Below, in pieces: positions 23,718-35,869 of a stretch of 64,000 nucleotides of DNA. The position numbers and the translations under genes were made by a program. The DNA lies in contig VZRZ01001930.1 of assembly GCA_013398175.1 (NCBI GenBank), forward strand, positions 318,976-382,975, in the 5' to 3' direction. Under the pieces are notes generated by a model, which had not been told where the DNA came from, made no database searches, and saw nothing but the letters and a program-made list of their open reading frames with translations. Positions within the stretch are counted from its first letter, which is position 1. Each line of letters opens with the position of its first letter. The stretch comes from Climacteris rufus. Lineage: Eukaryota; Chordata; Aves; Passeriformes; Climacteridae.

Positions 23718-25292
23718 AGCAGCCTTGGTTCCCATGAGGTGTCCAACCGTGGACAGTTACTACTGGCCCTATTTAAACGCTACAGAGACAGTGATCTTGG
23801 AAGTTGCAACCAGCTTGTGTCTTTTTTTTTTTAAGGAAAAAAAAGCAAATGGGTGGAGAGCGGTGAGGCCGGGAAGGTCCGGGATTCGCTGTGTAAAAAT
23901 ATTCCTCGTAAAGTACACTCTGCTGTTCGACACCTCAGTTCGTTTGGGTTTTCTTTTTTTGGCCAAGTCCAGCTTGGATTTAGTTTAGTGAAGTCATTTG
24001 CAGAAGATTCTGTGCCTTGTTTAATTTCTGTTCGTTCGGGTCGGGGGGAGGCTGGGAAGAAGAGGGGCTTCTGTGCGTTAGTTCCCTTCGGGTTTCTGTG
24101 GCTCTTCGTTTCCCCTTTCCTGTTTCTGGAGTTGCCAGCTGGGACCCCGTGGAGTAGGTGCATTTCTCTGAAGGTGTTTCCCCTTTTTTCTCTTCACCGC
24201 TTTCCGTTCAGAACTCAAGCTCATCGGAGGAGAACCAGCACATTTTAGATGCGTAGTTTGCAGTTCAGTGTGCCCATGTCCCATTCCCCTGTTGCCGTCA
24301 GGGCTCGGCTAACACCCCCCGAGCCCCATTTTGTGGCTGTTTCAGGTGCTTTCAGTGGTGGCGGCTGGGAAAGGGGCTGGAGCTCGGCAGAGGCGCTGCT
24401 CGGCCGCGGGAGCAGGGTCCTGGCTGGGCAGGCAGAGCCCTCCTGGGTGCGGGGGCTTCTCCTCATCCTCTCCCCGCTTGCCAGCCATGGGGGCAGCAGG
24501 TAAAGCCCCTCTGATGTGTGAGCCCAGATCTGGAGAGCAGCTGGATGAACAAAACTGCCTTTTTTTCTACCTGCTGAGTAAAATACAGGAATTTGTGTTG
24601 AAACGAGCGTGCTAATGACCACTAAAGCCATAGGTGCACAGGAGACTCTGGCTCAATCAGAATCATAAGCAACAGGTAGCAAACCGCAGTGGGAAGACGG
24701 TATAAAGTTATATATGCTGACTTTTTTTTGGTGAGTAATCATGGATTTCGAGCGATACTTTTTTTATTGTGTTTACGTGGCAAATGTATCTGATTTATTT
24801 AAGGGAAGCATTAATCTTAGTGTCAGGTTTGGGGATTTTTTAGGGGTTTCGGGGGGACATTTTTGTGCGTTTGTTTTTTAATTGTTTTTGGGAGAACCAT
24901 TACAATGTGGGATTCCTTTGGGAAGGGGGTGGCCTGGCGCAGCAGGCGAGCCCATTCCCTGGCAGTATTCCGTCTTTCCCCTCTTCACGAGCAGAAGGCC
25001 CTTTTTTCTGAGCAGATTTTGCCGAGCGCAGCTCTTTCCTGAGCTCTCAGCACCATTGCCCAACGCCATCGCGGTGAGAAGCAGCCAGGCGGCACCAGGG
25101 GCTCCGTGCCCGGTGGCGGTGGCACGGCACGGGCGTCCTGGCCCTGAGCAGCCCATATTTGTTTGGAAGTGTACCGTAGTGCAGTGTTACCGATGTAACT
25201 TTGACTTACAATGTTGACATGTCTCAGGTTCATGTGTTTGATTGGTGTTTTCCGTCTCAGGTAGATTGCAAAATTTCGGCCCCACGCATTGG

Positions 25293-25311
25293 AAAAAAAA
25301 AAAAAAAAAAA
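25293..25311 (+). repeat. A19 homopolymer in the 3'UTR
   Basis: Nineteen consecutive A in the CADM1 3'UTR. It could cause internal priming in oligo(dT)-based RNA sequencing and be mistaken for a transcript end. No polyadenylation signal precedes it at the right distance. Confidence 0.9.
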
Positions 25312-25709
25312 CACATAAAAACAGGAGAAAAAAACAGGAAATTATTAATTTTAGTTGTATATCGGTTTATGTATTTTTTCTTCAGTATACAGTGCACTGT
25401 TGAAATGTATTGTTGAGTATTACTTTGTACAGCTTTAGATCATTAGGATTTTGAAGCGTGAAGAAAGAACAACCTTGTTTAAAGGAGGATCACAAATGAA
25501 GGATGCGGAACTGATGATAAACAACCTTGTTCTTTATTTACCCGGCCTTTTTATTTTTTCCCCTTAGGCCAGTTCTGTTTTAAGGTGTCCATGGAAGATG
25601 TTACAGTGTAAGAAAATACATATCCATCTGTTCCCATTCACATTTTGTATTGGTTCATGTATCCCATTTTTACAAAGGAAAAGAAGTACTATAAAATATC
25701 TGTCTTCTT

Positions 25710-25715
25710 AATAAA
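25710..25715 (+). terminator. CADM1: CADM1 polyadenylation signal AATAAA
   Basis: AATAAA within CTTCTTAATAAAAAAAATT. It is followed about 25-30 bases later by the GT-rich stretch GTTGTTTTGC (25741-25750), the usual downstream element. Cleavage is expected near 25728-25738. Confidence 0.85.
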
Positions 25716-28068
25716 AAAAATTAATGTTACAAAACTAGACGTTGTTTTGCACTCTTTATCCCCAACCCTCACGGAGCCCACCATCAGAGCTCCACCTCCA
25801 CCACCATGGGCAGGAGGAGCTGGGGCCAAGCAGGTAACATCCAGCACTGCCTGGGGCAAGAGGGGTTAAACCTGATGTACTGAAGCTGCATTAAATGTAG
25901 AGCAGATTTTATAAGTTTCTTGTTTATAATTACTAAATTTTTTTATTTGGGGAGTAAAGCCTTGGAGAAAATTGATCTGTCATTGATATTCCAACCTTCC
26001 CAAGCTGTGGTAGCTCAGTACACAAGTTTTTAATAGCAGATAAATATTTAAATGCTCCCATGGAAGGTGAGTGTTAAAATATGCAACCTCATTCGCCCCT
26101 TTCTCGTCTCCCATTTAGTCCTGGTGCTGCCAGATTTTCTTGCATCTCCCCTTAAAACACTTGGGATTTGGAAGCTGTGGCACACAATGTCTGTTTGCCT
26201 CGGACACCCAGCTCGGTGAGCAGTGCTGCTGGGAAGGATCCGTCTGGCTCCGCTCGGCCTCAGGCAGCCACCGATGGCAGCGCTCCTCCAGCCTGTCCCT
26301 CCACCTCGGCCCCCCAGATCAGGCTGCCAGGCAGCTGTGGTGCTGGAATTAGAATCATTAATCTTTTATGTTTTGCACAAAGGACGAGGAGAAAGACAAT
26401 TGCTTTTTGAGGAGATTGCACCGAGAACAACCGTGCAGGAGCAGCGTGCCCGGCGCCAGAGGGGCTGCATGGACAGGGGCAGCGGCTGCCACTGCCCAAG
26501 ACCAGGGTCCTGCTCCTGAGCACTCAGTGCATCTCACATGGTTATGTCAGAAATAACCTTTTTCTGTAATATTTTTCTGAGAGAAATTACGACGCTGAGG
26601 AAAAAAACATAGGGCAAAGCCAAGAAAGCAGCTTGCTCTTTTCTTACCCAAAATGAACAGAGCAGCTTTGATGGTTTCCATGGCTATTCCAATTATTTCA
26701 ATGCAGAACAGGTTTGAGACTCACAGGCCCTGATGCTGGTTCACGATGCTTTTCTCTCTCCTCCTTGAGCCAGTGCTAATTGTGTCTTGCACTTGCAGTG
26801 TCTGTAATTTATCCTCTCAGGGGTCCACATCCTTCAGGGTTGTAAGGTTATTTAGTGGTGCTTTTCTTCCCATTGGATCTAAACATTCTGGTCCTTCGCT
26901 CTTCTGGCCCTACACAGGCATTACAAGTAGGTGACAGAAACTGTACCTGTAGCATGCAGAATCAGTTACCTGATGAAACCCTTTATATTAACTTCTCAGA
27001 CACTGAGATGTAAAAAACTTGAATGTTACTTGAAAGAGTAACAACTGAGGTACGAGACTTAGTGACTCCCACATCCTAAGTGTCCAGCTGCAGAAAGATG
27101 CTCCCTCAGACATGACCCCACAGCTGCTGAGATTGTTCTGTTACACAGAGCTGAGGACACTGCCAGGTTTTTATGAAAATGAAGACAATTATCATTGCTT
27201 CAAATAAGAATGTAGTCTTTGCCCTGAAACTTCACATTTTCAAAAGTTGCAGAAGTCATTTGGTCCTAATTGCACAATTATTTTATTAAGTCAATACTAC
27301 AGTTCTTAATTTTCTTTCTTTTTTTTTAACCAAATGCAGGGAGGAATTCTTTTAGCTGGGTATCTGAGTCTGACTTGTGTAATTACAGCCTTTTCTGCCA
27401 GGCTGAAATTGCCAAAAAGCTTATGCCACATAAAGTAATTAGCAATAAATGACACTTAAACTCATATCAGGTAACGTGTACCTGGATCCTGGGCTGGGTG
27501 ATTGAAATACCCAGGAGCAGGGACGAGGTGTGAGCTGGCAGCATCGATCCGCACCGGCCAGTCACTTCTCATCAGAGGGTCCTGACAAGGGGCTAATAGC
27601 TTTTTCTGAAGATCCAATCCCATTTTCTAGGCAGCGGCTGGTGCTGTGCCACCTGGGATAACACCTGCTCCGGGCGGCATCGATCGCGCAGGGGCCCGTG
27701 TGACACCCCAGTGCTGCGTCCCGGCAGCTTCATCTGGATGTGTAATTTCTGTGAAGGGAAAAACCCAAATTCCATCTAAACCCCAACACCTGGGCTAATA
27801 ATTCACATCTGAATTATTATAACCAGGCAAAGAGTTTCAGGCTGCTGGCTACTAAGAGTTTAAAGCGGCCTTGTCCTGTTTGCAGAGTCAGCCATGGAGG
27901 TGACCCCTGCAGCACCTCGAGGTCTCTCCTGGAAAGCTGTGCACACGGTGAGCAGAGCAGGGGCTTAGCAGGGTCCTGTGGAGAGATGCAGGAAAGGTGC
28001 TTTTGCAGAATCTGCAGAACCCTGCACACCCTGCAGCCAGGCTGCAAACTGAGGAGCTCCTTGGTCAG

Positions 28069-28218
28069 CTTCAGTTGAATAAATAGACTTTGCATAAATA
28101 AACAGATTTTAGAAGGAAAAATAAACTTAAGCGAATTAACAAACTTCAGGTGAAAAAATAAACTTTAGCTGAATAAGCAAACTTGAGTGCAATAAAGACC
28201 TTGAGTTAAATAAGCAAA
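28069..28218. repeat. Diverged 19-bp minisatellite, eight copies
   Basis: Eight successive units of 18-19 bases fit the pattern CTTNAGNTGAATAANCAAA. Examples are CTTCAGTTGAATAAATAGA, CTTTAGCTGAATAAGCAAA and CTTGAGTTAAATAAGCAAA. The phase is kept across 150 bases despite many substitutions, so this is an old tandem array. It is AT-rich between GC-rich flanks. Confidence 0.85.
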
Positions 28219-28299
28219 CTCTGCTGAAGGGCAGCTCAGGGCCAGCTGTGCTGCAGGAGCTGCGAGAAGCAGGGTGAGAGCTCAGCAATCCTGCCCGGC

Positions 28300-28560
28300 A
28301 CAGGCTCTCCTGGAGAGAGACCCCTCCGAGCCGCTGGGATGGGGACATCACCAGCTCCTGCGGCCCCGCTGCTGCCGCAGAGCTGCCGAGCAGGATGTCT
28401 CCCTGTCCCATGGCAGGAATGCTCCTCCCTCGCCGCTCCGGGCTTGTCCGGTCCCCTGGCTCAGAGCCCCGGAGGCGGATGGACCGACGGACCCGCGCTG
28501 CTCGGAAGGACTTGCCGGTGCCTCCCACCCTGGAGCCGGCGCTGGCTGCGGAGCTCTCCA
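28300..28560. other. CpG-rich stretch
   Basis: GC-rich sequence with many CpGs (for example CGGATGGACCGACGGACC). A weak CpG-island candidate without a recognised transcript. Confidence 0.35.
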
Positions 28561-29249
28561 TCTGTTTTCCCTGTCAGCCCAGGCCGAGCCACATTAATAT
28601 CAGCTGTAACCCGTGTGCCTCTGCCTATCTGCCCACATCCATGTTCTCCTGCTCCAGTCCCTTATCCTGTTCTGCAGGATAGCAGCACCCTGTAAGTCAC
28701 AGACCTGCAGCGATGTGGGCAGCATAGGAATAGCGCCAGGCGGAACAGGGATGCACAGTGTAGATGGGGAGGGTGTGGAGAGATGCCATGCAGCAGTCCC
28801 GCGGCTCTGCAATCCCAGGTGAGCAGGGTGTGGGCACTGGGCAGCCCGACTGTGGTTTGGGGGACACCCGGCACCCCACATGCTGGGCAATCTGAGCCCC
28901 TTTGGAAGATCGAGGGGGTTAGCAGCCCTGGGAGGTTTCTTTTCTGTCTTAGGACTCTGCTGTGAGCCAGACCCACGTCTGCCTCCTGGCTTCACTCCTT
29001 GTGGTGGCTGGCAGAGGTGCCTGAGGCTGCTGTCCCCAGAGAAATCCTGTAAATCCTGTTTTCTTGCTTTGTGTTGCAACAGTACCAGTGCTGTCTCAAG
29101 TCCCTAGGTGCTGGCTCTCAGCATCCTTTCAGGTGAGCGGGATCCCCTCCTCTTCCTCAACAACCTGCCCAAAAGTGGGATTCCCTCGCTGCAGTGGTAC
29201 CTGTGCAGGGGGGGCACTTGCTACCATGTCATATCTGGGCTGTTGAGCC

Positions 29250-29400
29250 CTCGGCTCGGTACCCCGGGGAAAGCAGCACAGCAGCTCCATTCTCCCGGGA
29301 CTCCTGCGCTCCCTCCCGGCTGCCACGAACGGGCCGAGCCCGCCGGAGCGCGCTCGGAGCGGGCACGCACGGAACGAGCGAGCGGGAGATGTGAAGGCTG
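29250..29400. promoter_or_regulatory. Compact CpG cluster, candidate promoter or enhancer
   Basis: About 20 CpGs in some 150 bases, including GAGCGCGCTCGGAGCGGGC and GGAACGAGCGAGCGGGAG, in a region that is otherwise CpG-poor. It lies about 3.5 kb beyond the CADM1 3' end with no gene beside it. It could be the start of an unannotated non-coding RNA or a hypomethylated enhancer. Confidence 0.35.
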
Positions 29401-32400
29401 CCAGGAGCAAAGGGAATATTTGATCAGACGCCCTCCTCTCCCCTCTGTTCTCTGCTCCCAGCCTCCCTCGGGGACGGCACCTCGCTGCCTCTGAGCACCA
29501 CAGCTGCGACAGGTTGGCAGCAGCTTCTCACAGTAAGACCTCCATGGGAATCTCAATGAGATGGAGATCTCTAGTCTGTGACTCTCCATGTTCTTTTCTT
29601 TCCCTGCACCTTTGCTCCCTTCTCTGTTCCAGCTCCTCTCCTCTGTTTTCTGTGCCTGTGGTCAGCTTTCCATTCTCCAGACCTGGTACCTGTGTCTGTT
29701 CCCAGGTCTGGAGGTGCTGCCCTGTGCCCCACACTGGGGCACAGTTTGGTCAGACAGCATCCTTGTCGGATGTGCCCCTTGTCTATGTTGTGCCCTGGGC
29801 ATTCATGTTTCTTCCACATGTCCTGGACAGACCCTGGCATCAGCACTTCTTCCGAGTCTGGAGGAGTCACAAGTCAAGTGTCAGATTTCACACAATCTAG
29901 GATGATTTGTTTTCCCCCAGCACTGGAAAACATATAATATCAGCCTATTACAATTGGAATGAGCTCCAGGCACAGCATCCCAGGGACCTCATCCATTCCC
30001 ATGCTCCAGCACATCATCCAGGTGATGTTCACAAAACAGCTCCCATGTGTCCCACCACAGGTAATCTGCTCCTAGCCAGGGGGACACAGTGCCCAGAGCA
30101 TCCTCCAGTGGTGACCAGGACCTGCTGGGAGCCAGGCTCCTTCTCACATCCCCCGACCAGGCAGCCCTTCCCTGCAGCCCTGGAGCGTTCCTTCCCCCAC
30201 TGCTCCTGTCCGCAATCAGCCCGATTATCCCTGGTAATTGTCCCTTCTCTGGGTAATGCTGCTGAGCAGGGACAGGGAGCGTGGCAGTGTTTTTCTGTGA
30301 CTAAGAAAAGGTGCGTACGTGGCCTTGATTGCAAATGAAAAATTAAGGCCCCGTGTCTTGCATTCATTCCTACTTGATTACACACCAGTACGTAAACAAA
30401 TCTTCACCCAGTTGCCTGAGGGGTGTCAATGATCCACCTTTGCTTCGCTCGCCTCTCCTCCAGCAAATCTATAACGCATTTAATCTTCGCCACTCACTCT
30501 CCTCAGTTTTTAAATGTCTAATTTGCTGCCGAGTGCGGCTCCAGTTCTCCCTGTGCCGCCGCTTTAACTGCCTGGTGCTTGCCTGATTGCCTGGCTGCCT
30601 GGCTGGAGCATCAGGGTGCTCCTGGTCCTGGAGAGGGGACCCACTGCGGGCTCAGGGGCAGCAGGACTGCCTCGAGCTGTGCCCTGGCCCACGGCACTCG
30701 TGCCACGGGCTGCTTTGGAGCAAACCCAGGAATTCACAGGTTTGCCAGTTGAGGAAGGGGACATTAAATCCACAGTGGCCTGGCAAGCTCCAGCTTCAGG
30801 AGCTGGGCCATGGGAGAGCTTTAGCTGGCAGTTTTCAGGGAGACAAAGGAAAGCAAGGAGCAGGGAGCAGGGTTTGCTGAGAGTGTTGGACTCTGTGTGT
30901 TCAATGGAAACCTGGGGCCAGCATCTTCCCCTGTTGGGACTGGCAGGGTCAGGAGCAGATCGTGCCAAGTGTGCCCATCAAAGCCCTTGAGCTCTGGAGG
31001 AGCTGCCATCACCTACCACCACTAATGTGCTCCCACAGGCTGCCCCAGCTTGTTTGGTCCATGTGGACTGGTCACTGTTTGTGTCCAGCCCTGGGAGTGC
31101 TGCTGAGGGCCTCTCTGGGGATGGGCCAGAGGCTGCCAGCCCACGGCTAGGGTGAGGCAGAGCCATGTTCTGCCTCTACTGTTCTCCTCAGGGCCATGTT
31201 TGAGCTGCACTCCTGAGGTGAACCTGCTTGGAGCAAAACCAGTTCAGATTATCAAACTCCCCATAAATATTGCAGCACATCTTCTTGTGTCTGGGTGTGT
31301 GTATGTGTGCTGCTTTCTTTTTATTTAATGCTCTATTGAGGTCTGAGGCTTTTCCTTCCACTGGCTTTTATCTAGTCATGACTCCTACAATATTTAATCT
31401 CTATCAGAAACTGCAAGCCCTGTATTTATTTTATGGGTCAGTTGTTCATCCTTTTCCCTTGATGTTCTCACTGGCAGTGGAGAGTGTGGAAGGTGGAAAA
31501 AGAGAGGAAAGGGGACGGGGGGGAAAGAAAGCCCTGCTTGTTTCTGCCCGTCAACATTTGTCCAAATGACAGGCCAACAAATCAGAGCTCTGAAGGCTAA
31601 TGGCAGGCAGAGAAATCCAGCGGAGAGTGAACAGGAGCATGAAAGGGATGGTGGAAATTTCCATCCCCAGGCAGATCGCAGCCCTGTCTCAGGCAGGCTG
31701 TGTGCTCCTCTCTGCACAGCCCTGGCTCTCCCGGGGGGACACGTGGGTGTCAGTGGAGCTGGAACTCAGGCCCCTGATCCACCTGATGCCAGTCCGAGCC
31801 CAGCACCGGGGTCCTGCGCAGGTGGGCGGCTCAGGGTGGCACTGGCAGCATCCACAGCCCCCATGTCTGACTGAAAGGTGACACACCTGCCAGTCTCATT
31901 GTCACTTCACCATCTAGAAAGTCTTCGCTCAGATTTGAAATGAATAAAAGATTAGAGTTACAGGGGAGAGACAACAGCAAAGGTTAAGGCGATCCACTGA
32001 ATTTACTGTATTTGCTGCAGAGGCATAAAACTGGAGGAGATAAGTGCTGCCTGGGCATCCCAAATCGGCTTTCAAGATCCACCTGCAGCCTCTAGTCTTC
32101 CTCAGGGTGCAGAGGAAAGAGCAGGTGGAGCAGCATCCTTCCATGGGGTCCTGGCTTCTCCAGGGCAGGCAGCGTGGGATGATGCAGGAAAGAAGCAAGA
32201 CCCAGGAGCTGCTGCCAGAGTGGGGCTGGGGAAAAAGCGATGATCTGTTGCTATCTGGGGGTAGAGAAGTGTTTGCCAGCTTGTTGACCCTGCCTGGATG
32301 AAAGGCAATGAATATTTCATGTCTCCAGTGCTATTTGCAGTGTGGGCAGGTGAGGACTCTCCTTCTTCTTCCCCTCCACCCCTCTTTTTTTGGGATTTTC

Positions 32401-33480
32401 CCCCAAAGTCAGGAGAATCTGTCAAAATCTTTATCAGAAATCTATGGACTGGCTAAGTGCCACAAGGAGCTAATCTGTGCGGAGCTAATCCGAGCAAACA
32501 AAGTCACCACAGGCTTGCCATGGGCACTCAGATAAGGATTTGTCACAGGGAATTTGGGTGAGAACATGAGTTGCCTCTGGAAAGCAGGATGCTAATGCAG
32601 TGCTTTGCCAGGGGTGCACCTTGGGGAGCCATCCAGGAAGGGAAGAGCAGGGCTCCCTGCCGTGGTCACGGGCACCTCAAAGCAGCAGAAAGATGTTTCC
32701 TCTGCAACAGGTGGAATTTGGATGCAAAGACTGTGTGTGTTGCTCCTCATGCAGAATAGCCAACGCCATTCTTGCAGCACTGCTTCAGGTGACCTCCCTG
32801 AAGCTGAGGAGCTTGTTCGTTTGCTTTGTTCCCTTCCCTTTATTTGGGATGGTTAAAGCTGAGCTCTCCTGTCAGCTGTCACCCGGCGCTGTCTTTGCGC
32901 TTGACCTGTGCGGAGACATGGGCGGGTGGCTACGGAAAGTGGCAGGTTGGGAAGTGGTGTCTCGCAGGCTGTTGATTTACTGATTTGCATCAGAGCAGCT
33001 GGAGCCACGGCTGGTGGTGCTGGGAGGAGGTGGAGGCAGCGCTGCTGCTTCCCGGTGCTTCCTTGGTGCTGCTCACCCATTGTCAGCAAGGGGGGTTTGG
33101 GCTACAAGATCCTGTCCCAGCTGCTGCATCCCCTCCACTGTGCTCCAGCTGGGCTGTGCAGCTTTGGCAGCTCTCTCCTGGCATTTCAAGTGTTGTGTGG
33201 AGGCTGCCTGTGTCCCAAACTATACAGGCTGTTTGGGAGGACGAGCAGACCCCTGGAGATGCCCACGTGCGTCCTGAGCTTTACTCTGAACATCCTCCAA
33301 AGGAGGGAGTGGGCTGGCCCTGTGCTCTTCATTTCCTTGTAAGAGATGCAGGGTGGTATAGCACAAGCTGGAAGAACATTCCAAGTGTTGTCTGGAGACA
33401 ACTGGCCCAGATACGGCACAGAGACAACATTTTAAAACCTCATTTAAGTGAACACAATGAGAGGGCTCTTGGGTAGAAGG

Positions 33481-33640
33481 AGAATTAATTAATCTCATTC
33501 CTACGTACGTACTTTTAATTAAATGGAAGTGCGTGGTCTTTTTAAAAAAAAAAACCATATGGAGAAGAGCCAGTGCCTTTGTGCGAGTCTGCAGGAGGAG
33601 GATGGGGAGCGAGATTATTCTTTTTTTGAGTGTTTTCAAG
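33481..33640. promoter_or_regulatory. AT-rich homeobox-like element with TACGTACGTAC palindrome
   Basis: AATTAATTAATC and TTTTAATTAAATGG flank the tetranucleotide palindrome TACGTACGTAC within 50 bases. The stretch is unique and AT-rich between GC-rich flanks, so it is a candidate regulatory element. Conservation was not tested. Confidence 0.3.
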
Positions 33641-35251
33641 AGGAATGAGCATCAGATCAGGAGAGGTCCGTATTGTCAGAGTGTGCACTGAACATTGTCT
33701 TTCATCTGGGAGGAGGGCAAATGCGTTTTCCTTGTCAGCTGCTTCAGAGGGTTGCTCCCTGCACAGATCTCCTTGCCGGATGGCTCCATGCAGGGATGGG
33801 ACACAGCCATGTATCCAAATGGGCTGGCTCTGGATGTGTTCCTCTTCCCTGCTTGCCTTCTCTGCATCTCACTCTCTCATCCCCCTGTGGTGATCCCTCG
33901 CCCTGGTCACTTGCCCCCAGTGATCCACAAAACCTCTTTGCCATCAGGAAGCAGTGATGGCTGTGGAGAGCTGACAGCTCCAGGGAGGCTCGGGCAGCAG
34001 TGGCTGGATGTGCTGGCTGTGTGTTCACAGCTCAGACGATGCTGTGCTGCAGCTGAGGCTGGCAGGGAGGCCGAGAGCTATCCAGGGGAGAGGAGTGAAA
34101 TTCAATCAGAGAAGTGCGAGGTCTCTGGTGCTGTCCAGGCTCTGCCAACACGTGCTCGTCTCACTCTGCCTCAGAGCTGGGGCCCTGGCATTGACTGCAG
34201 TTCGGCTGTTACAGGAAGGGAGGCAATGGCATTTCTTTTGCATTCAGGAAGCTGACATGGCCAGGGACCTCCTGGCAGCTTTGTTGCACCAGCATCTGCC
34301 AAACGTGCTGCTCATGAGCATCTCACTGGAAGCAGATGCTGCCATTCAAACACAGGCAGCACCTTCCAAAGGGTAATTTAATTTTCCTAGCCGGAATGTT
34401 CCAGCTTGCAGACATACAGGTCCCCACCAACCCATGTTACTGCTCCAGCAGGCTTGGTCTGCCCTCCACCGGACCCAATGATGCCAAGAGGGATTTTGGT
34501 CATGCCCTCAGCTGCAGCAGCCCCTCAGGGTCTCCAGGATATCCTGTCAGAGGAAGGTGAGTGCCTTGGCTCTGCTGCAGTGAGGGAGATGTGGCTCATT
34601 CCCCTCCCTGTCTGCTGAGGATCAAAATGAGCCCCAGACTGAAAACTGGGTTACTTCTTCCCAATGTCTGCAAATGCATCCTCTGGCTTGGTTTATGGCT
34701 CTATCCCAGATCAGCTGCACAGGAGGTTTTGGGGGTGGACAAGCTGTATTTTACAAGGCTTTGTGCCAGCTGTTTGCTGTCCGTGGCTCACACTGTTCTG
34801 CTGTTATTCCCAATCAGATGATGAAGCCACTGCCAAGAAAACAGGTATCAGCAAAAACTGTGTCTTCCCAGGTTTAGTGAGTACTTACATGAGCTTCACA
34901 GCTCATCTGAATGTTTGCTGGTAACATATGACACACGGTCAGAGCAGAGACATTGAGTTTAGGTGTCATGGAGATGGAAACAGCATGGAAACCTGCCCAC
35001 AGCAGAGCAGGATGCTCGCAGCTATGGTAGGAACCTGCCTTATCTATTATCACATTACCTCAGGCACCTATCAGATGGCTTGAAGGACTGTATTTTCTAA
35101 CCTAAAGCTGGTTATGGCGCACTGCATCTTTCCTGAGTATGTGGTGTGATTTCACCCTCTGATTTCCGTAGTGAAATGGGCTTGTTCGTTATGTGGAGCT
35201 GCTGGAATAAATCTGCCTTGCCGGAGGGGGGCCGTTCACCCAGCGCCACAT

Positions 35252-35339
35252 GGAGCACAGTTAGGGGACATTGGCCATTGTCTGGTCAGTGGAGCACAGT
35301 TAGGGGACATTGGCCATCGTCTGGTCAGTGGAGCACAGT
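35252..35339. repeat. 39-bp tandem duplication, 2.3 copies
   Basis: Two 39-base units (35252-35290 and 35291-35329) differ by one base (ATTGTC versus ATCGTC), and a third begins GGAGCACAGT at 35330 before diverging. Near-identity points to a recent duplication. Confidence 0.95.
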
Positions 35340-35802
35340 CCAGACCTCAGATCCACAGATCTGAATTTCTGGTTGTGCTGTGCTGCCTTTTCCCTTCTCC
35401 ATGTCTCTGCCACCCAATCAAGAGTTTGTGTGGAGTGAGGGCATCGGCACTGCGGGCGCTACCTGTCCCAGCTTTTGGCCATAGGGGTCTATCCTGCCTT
35501 GGGGCACCCACACAGAATTGCAGACTCACTCCACACAGTTCCCTCCTTTTTGCCGTGGCTATAGCAGCACCTTCTAATGAGGAACAGGGCACCGTTCGTT
35601 GGGGCACAGTTTGTTGTTGTTTGCTTGGGTACTGGGGTTTTGTTCCCTTTTTTGTTCCCAGTTTTAGGGACTCACCATAACAACCACTGAGCTTAAAGAA
35701 CATATTTGGCTTTTCCCTAGTAAAAATAGTGTTCTTTATTATCCTGTCATGTTTTGGTGAAAGGTGGGAACGCAGGTCTCTGCGGTCGCCCCTTGGAGTG
35801 AC

Positions 35803-35869
35803 AGGATGCTAATGAATTGAGAAATGGCTGCGGACAGCGCTGCCCGCATCACATCTTCATTAGCATCCT
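35803..35869. promoter_or_regulatory. 13-bp perfect inverted repeat of ATGCTAAT sites
   Basis: AGGATGCTAATGA at 35803-35815 and its exact reverse complement at 35857-35869 enclose 41 bases. The centre of those bases is a near-palindrome, GCGGACAGCGCTGCCCGC, with one mismatched pair. ATGCTAAT/ATTAGCAT resembles sites for POU and other homeodomain proteins. It could act as a paired binding site or fold into a hairpin if transcribed. Confidence 0.5.

Larger units (their letters stand above)
23718..25735 (+). other. CADM1: CADM1 3' untranslated region
   Basis: About 2.0 kb follow the stop codon and end near the first canonical polyadenylation signal. It is T-rich with several poly(T) and poly(A) runs, including A19 at 25293-25311. 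I found no earlier AATAAA or ATTAAA, so a single main 3' end is expected. The stretch 24.3-25.2 kb is GC-richer than the rest. Longer transcripts using signals further on cannot be excluded. Confidence 0.85.
25736..33480. other. Intergenic DNA downstream of CADM1, no gene recognised
   Basis: Mixed GC- and AT-rich unique sequence. It holds the 19-bp minisatellite (28069-28218), CpG-rich stretches near 28300-28560 and 29250-29400, and two ATCGATC motifs near 27543 and 27677. AATAAA near 27446 has no coding exon upstream. Open frames are below about 145 codons, overlap on both strands, and resemble nothing I know. Confidence 0.7.

Noticed and set aside
25293..25311. A19 run as a transcript end or retroposed poly(A) tail
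   Set aside because: No polyadenylation signal precedes it, no target-site duplication was seen, and the 3'UTR continues to a proper signal at 25710.
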